Under the pieces are notes generated by a model. That model had not been told where the DNA came from and made no database searches. It was given only the letters and a program-made list of their open reading frames with translations. Shown one piece after another: positions 62,041 to 64,000 of a stretch of 64,000 nt of DNA. Numbering within the stretch: position 1 is the stretch's first letter; every line of letters starts with the position of its first letter. This DNA comes from Actinomadura sp. DC4 (lineage in GTDB: Bacteria; Actinomycetota; Actinomycetes; Streptosporangiales; Streptosporangiaceae): positions 290,122 through 354,121 of the forward strand of contig NZ_JAUEQY010000007.1 of the NCBI RefSeq assembly GCF_030406325.1. Reading direction: 5' to 3'. Both the position numbers and the translations under genes were made by a program.

Positions 62041-62056
62041 GCCAGAGGAGTACATA

Positions 62057-63676
62057 GTGGCGTCACCCGAATCCGCGAATCAGGCGGGTGAAGATCGGCT
62101 CGCCGCTATCGCCGCCGCGGCCGTCGAAGTACTCCGCACGCGCGACTACCACGCGGCCCGTACCGAGGACATCGCCGCGGCGGTCCGCATGGACGCGGAC
62201 AAGGACGGCCGCTCGCGCCGCGGGCGGCGCAGCGCCGTCTGGGTGTATTCCGAGGTCAAGAGCCGGCGGGTCCTCGTCGCCCTCGCGGCCTTCCACGCGT
62301 GGCGGCAGCACCGCGAACGCCTGGCGAAGGTGCCGGACCAGCCCGCTCCGGTCTCGCTCGCCGCGGCCCAGGAGCGGCTGGCCGAGGCGCTCACCGAGAT
62401 CGTCCGCTTCCACCGCGCCCAGCGCATGCTGATGACGCAGGTGGCGTTCGGCATCGGCGACGTCGGCACCTCCGAGAAGCGCGCCGGCTCGGCCACGGCC
62501 GTGCACGAGTGGGCCGCCGGCCCGTTCGGCCGCGTCGCCGCCGAGGGGTTCGGGTTCCGCATCAGCGCGTTCGCCGACTTCCTGGCCGAGCACGTACGCG
62601 TCGCCGCGCAGGCCGTCACCGACCCGCCCGAGGAGGAGATCCAGCGCAGCGCGCAGAGCCTGTCCGACCTGGCCTTCCGCGCGTGCATGGCCGACCTCGA
62701 AGGGCCGATCGACCGCATCGGGTACGGGCTGGCGGCGTACTGGTACGAACGCGACCTGCTCCGGCTGGCCGGGCCGTGGGTGCGCCAGCTGGACGCCGCC
62801 GAACGCAGCCTCGCGGCCACCCGCCAGCGAAGGACCGACCCGCGCGCGGAGGCGTACGCGCACGCGGTGGTGATACGGGTGCTTCTCGAAGCGGGCACCC
62901 TCCACGCGCGCAGCGCCGAAGAGGGTGCCCGGCTGGTCGGCCAGTTGCGGACACTCAGTGGCCGCGACGAGAGCGAGGCGTCCGCGGACCGGCGGACGCT
63001 CAGCGACGCCGCCGCGCGGCACGGGCTGTCCCTGATGCGGTACGGCCGGCTCGCCGCCGCGCGCGAGGCGTTCGACCTGTCGCGCGAGGCGGCCGGGGAC
63101 CATTCCCTCGCCGCGCGCGCGGACCAGAATCTCGCCGAGGTCGCCCTGGAGTCGGGCGAGGTCCTGGCCGCACTCGGCCTCGCCGCCGACGTGCGCGAAC
63201 GACGCGAGCGGCTGGCCGTACAGGCGGCCGACGAGGCCTCGCGCCGGGCGGCCTGCCGCCGCCTCTCGCTGACGGACGAGCTGCTCGCCCGTGCCACCAT
63301 CCGCGCCGGCCAGGTCGTACGCGGGGTCGTCCGCGCCACGGAGATCCTCGCCAGCCGGACCCCCTCGCCGGACGACTTCGGGGCGAACGCCCTCGCGAAC
63401 GCCCAGATCCTGCTCGCGGACGCGCTGGTCTCCGCCGGCCATCCGGGCGAGGCGTACGAGGCCGCGAGGAAGGCGTTCCGGCAGTTCCACACGACGTCCG
63501 TGCCGGCCAGCGACCGGATCCAGCGAGCCCAGGTCCTCCTCGCGCGCATCGCGCGGGCCGAAGGACGCCCGCAGCACGCGATCGAGCTGCTGAGAGACGC
63601 CCCGGTGCTCTCGCCGTGGTTCGCCGACCGGGTCTCGGCCCGTCTCTCGCACGCCGCGCGCGTGCTGCTGGCCGCG
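62057..63676 (+). CDS. TetR-like/TPR regulatory protein, 3' end lost in low-quality sequence
   Basis: GTG at 62057 with AGAGGAG. About 540 codons are readable until the sequence turns into G-runs. The N-terminus AAIAAAAVEVLRTRDYHAARTEDIAAAVRMDA is TetR-like; the middle (RGRRSAVWVYSEVKSRRVLVALAAFHAWRQH) and a long helical TPR-type tail (from about 240) follow. This is not an ordinary ~200-aa TetR. Divergent from the J-like/Hsp70 operon and separated by palindromes, so it may regulate it. The stop codon is not visible. Confidence 0.7.
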
Positions 63677-64000
63677 GGGGGGGGGGGGGGCGGGGGGGGG
63701 GGCGCGGGGGGGCGGGCGGGGGGGGCGGGGGGGGGGCGGCGGCGGGCGGGGGGGGGGGGGGGGGGGGGGGGGGGGCGGGGGGGGGGGGGGAGGGGGGGGG
63801 GGGGGGGCGGGGGGGGGCGGCGGGGGGGGCCCACGCCGCGAAAGAAGCGACTCAGGACCTCGGCGCGGCGCCGCGGCGCCCGCGCCCCCCGCCCCCCCGC
63901 CCGCCCCCCGCGCGGGCGCCGGCGGGCGGGCGGGGAGGGGCGGGGGGCGGGCGGGGCGGCCCCGCGCGGCGCCGCGGCGGGCCGCCAGACCGACGGGCGC
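63677..64000. other. G-run and GC-only low-quality sequence at the window end
   Basis: From 63677 to about 63829 the bases are almost only G with single C or A. A normal-looking segment follows (about 63829-63870) that reads AHAAKEATQDLGAA and could be a real part of the interrupted protein. After it the sequence is again only G and C to the end. I see no gene. Typical of poly-G base-calling at a contig edge rather than of biology. Confidence 0.8.

Noticed and set aside
63677..63830. G-quadruplex or telomere-like structure
   Set aside because: The runs are irregular, abut the window end and interrupt a coding frame; a sequencing artefact explains them better.
1..64000. tRNA, rRNA or CRISPR array
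   Set aside because: I saw no cloverleaf-like sequence, rRNA core motif or regularly spaced identical repeats while reading; not a substitute for a covariance-model search.

Overview
The window is 64 kb of very GC-rich, gene-dense DNA. GTG and TTG starts, ATGA and TGATG gene overlaps, Shine-Dalgarno sites of the AAGGAG type, a LAL-type LuxR regulator, a Ser/Thr kinase with an extracytoplasmic domain and a DUF574-type methyltransferase all point to a filamentous actinomycete. Streptosporangiales or Thermomonosporaceae is my best guess, by inference only. It begins inside an MFS transporter gene. It ends in a low-quality G-rich stretch that interrupts a regulator gene and looks like a contig end.

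Region 1 (1-16.9 kb) is ordinary chromosomal content. It holds a molybdopterin oxidoreductase with its flavin reductase and a small DUF6510 protein, an NAD(P) oxidoreductase, a nickel-binding-type protein, a LAL regulator, a DUF574 methyltransferase and a HemK2/CDGSH/iron-redox/carboxylate-amine-ligase cluster. An epimerase, a patatin phospholipase, an acyltransferase and a NarL-type two-component pair follow. Between 9.8 and 11.1 kb lies a graveyard of decayed gene pieces: three relics of a cytochrome P450 heme-binding region, a TetR tail fused to a P450 tail, and an internally deleted acyl-CoA dehydrogenase.

Region 2 (16.9-36.5 kb) starts the unusual part. An Hsp70 ATPase-domain-only protein with a substituted phosphate-loop Thr sits 2 bp upstream of a CHAT-fold protein that has lost both catalytic residues. 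After a membrane protein, an SDR/TetR pair, a Ser/Thr kinase and a lipoprotein comes a RES-toxin/antitoxin module carrying traces of tandem duplication. Next are a macro-domain-like protein and a divergent operon of four uncharacterised proteins (one with a vWA-like MIDAS motif), a deleted CHAT remnant and an intact 1368-aa TPR-CHAT protein.

Region 3 (36.5-54 kb) is a single minus-strand run of 11 genes, tightly packed and mostly overlapping. In transcription order they are GrpE-like, Hsp70, multi-FN3 protein, zinc-ribbon GTPase, GAP1-like protein, membrane GTPase, a 39-aa membrane peptide, a 1446-aa TPR-CHAT protein, a second Hsp70, and a second RES antitoxin and RES toxin. A macro-domain paralogue is divergently transcribed at its head.

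Region 4 (55-64 kb) has a TauD-type oxygenase with an unknown partner and two small membrane or zinc-ribbon proteins. It also has a chaperone cassette (J-like protein without HPD, Hsp70, GrpE-like) and a TetR-like/TPR regulator. My reading is that 17-62 kb is a multi-part NTP-dependent conflict or stress-response island: Hsp70 and GTPase switches upstream of CHAT proteases and NAD-consuming RES toxins, with macro-like domains able to bind ADP-ribose-type ligands. The individual families are established; their joint function is inference.
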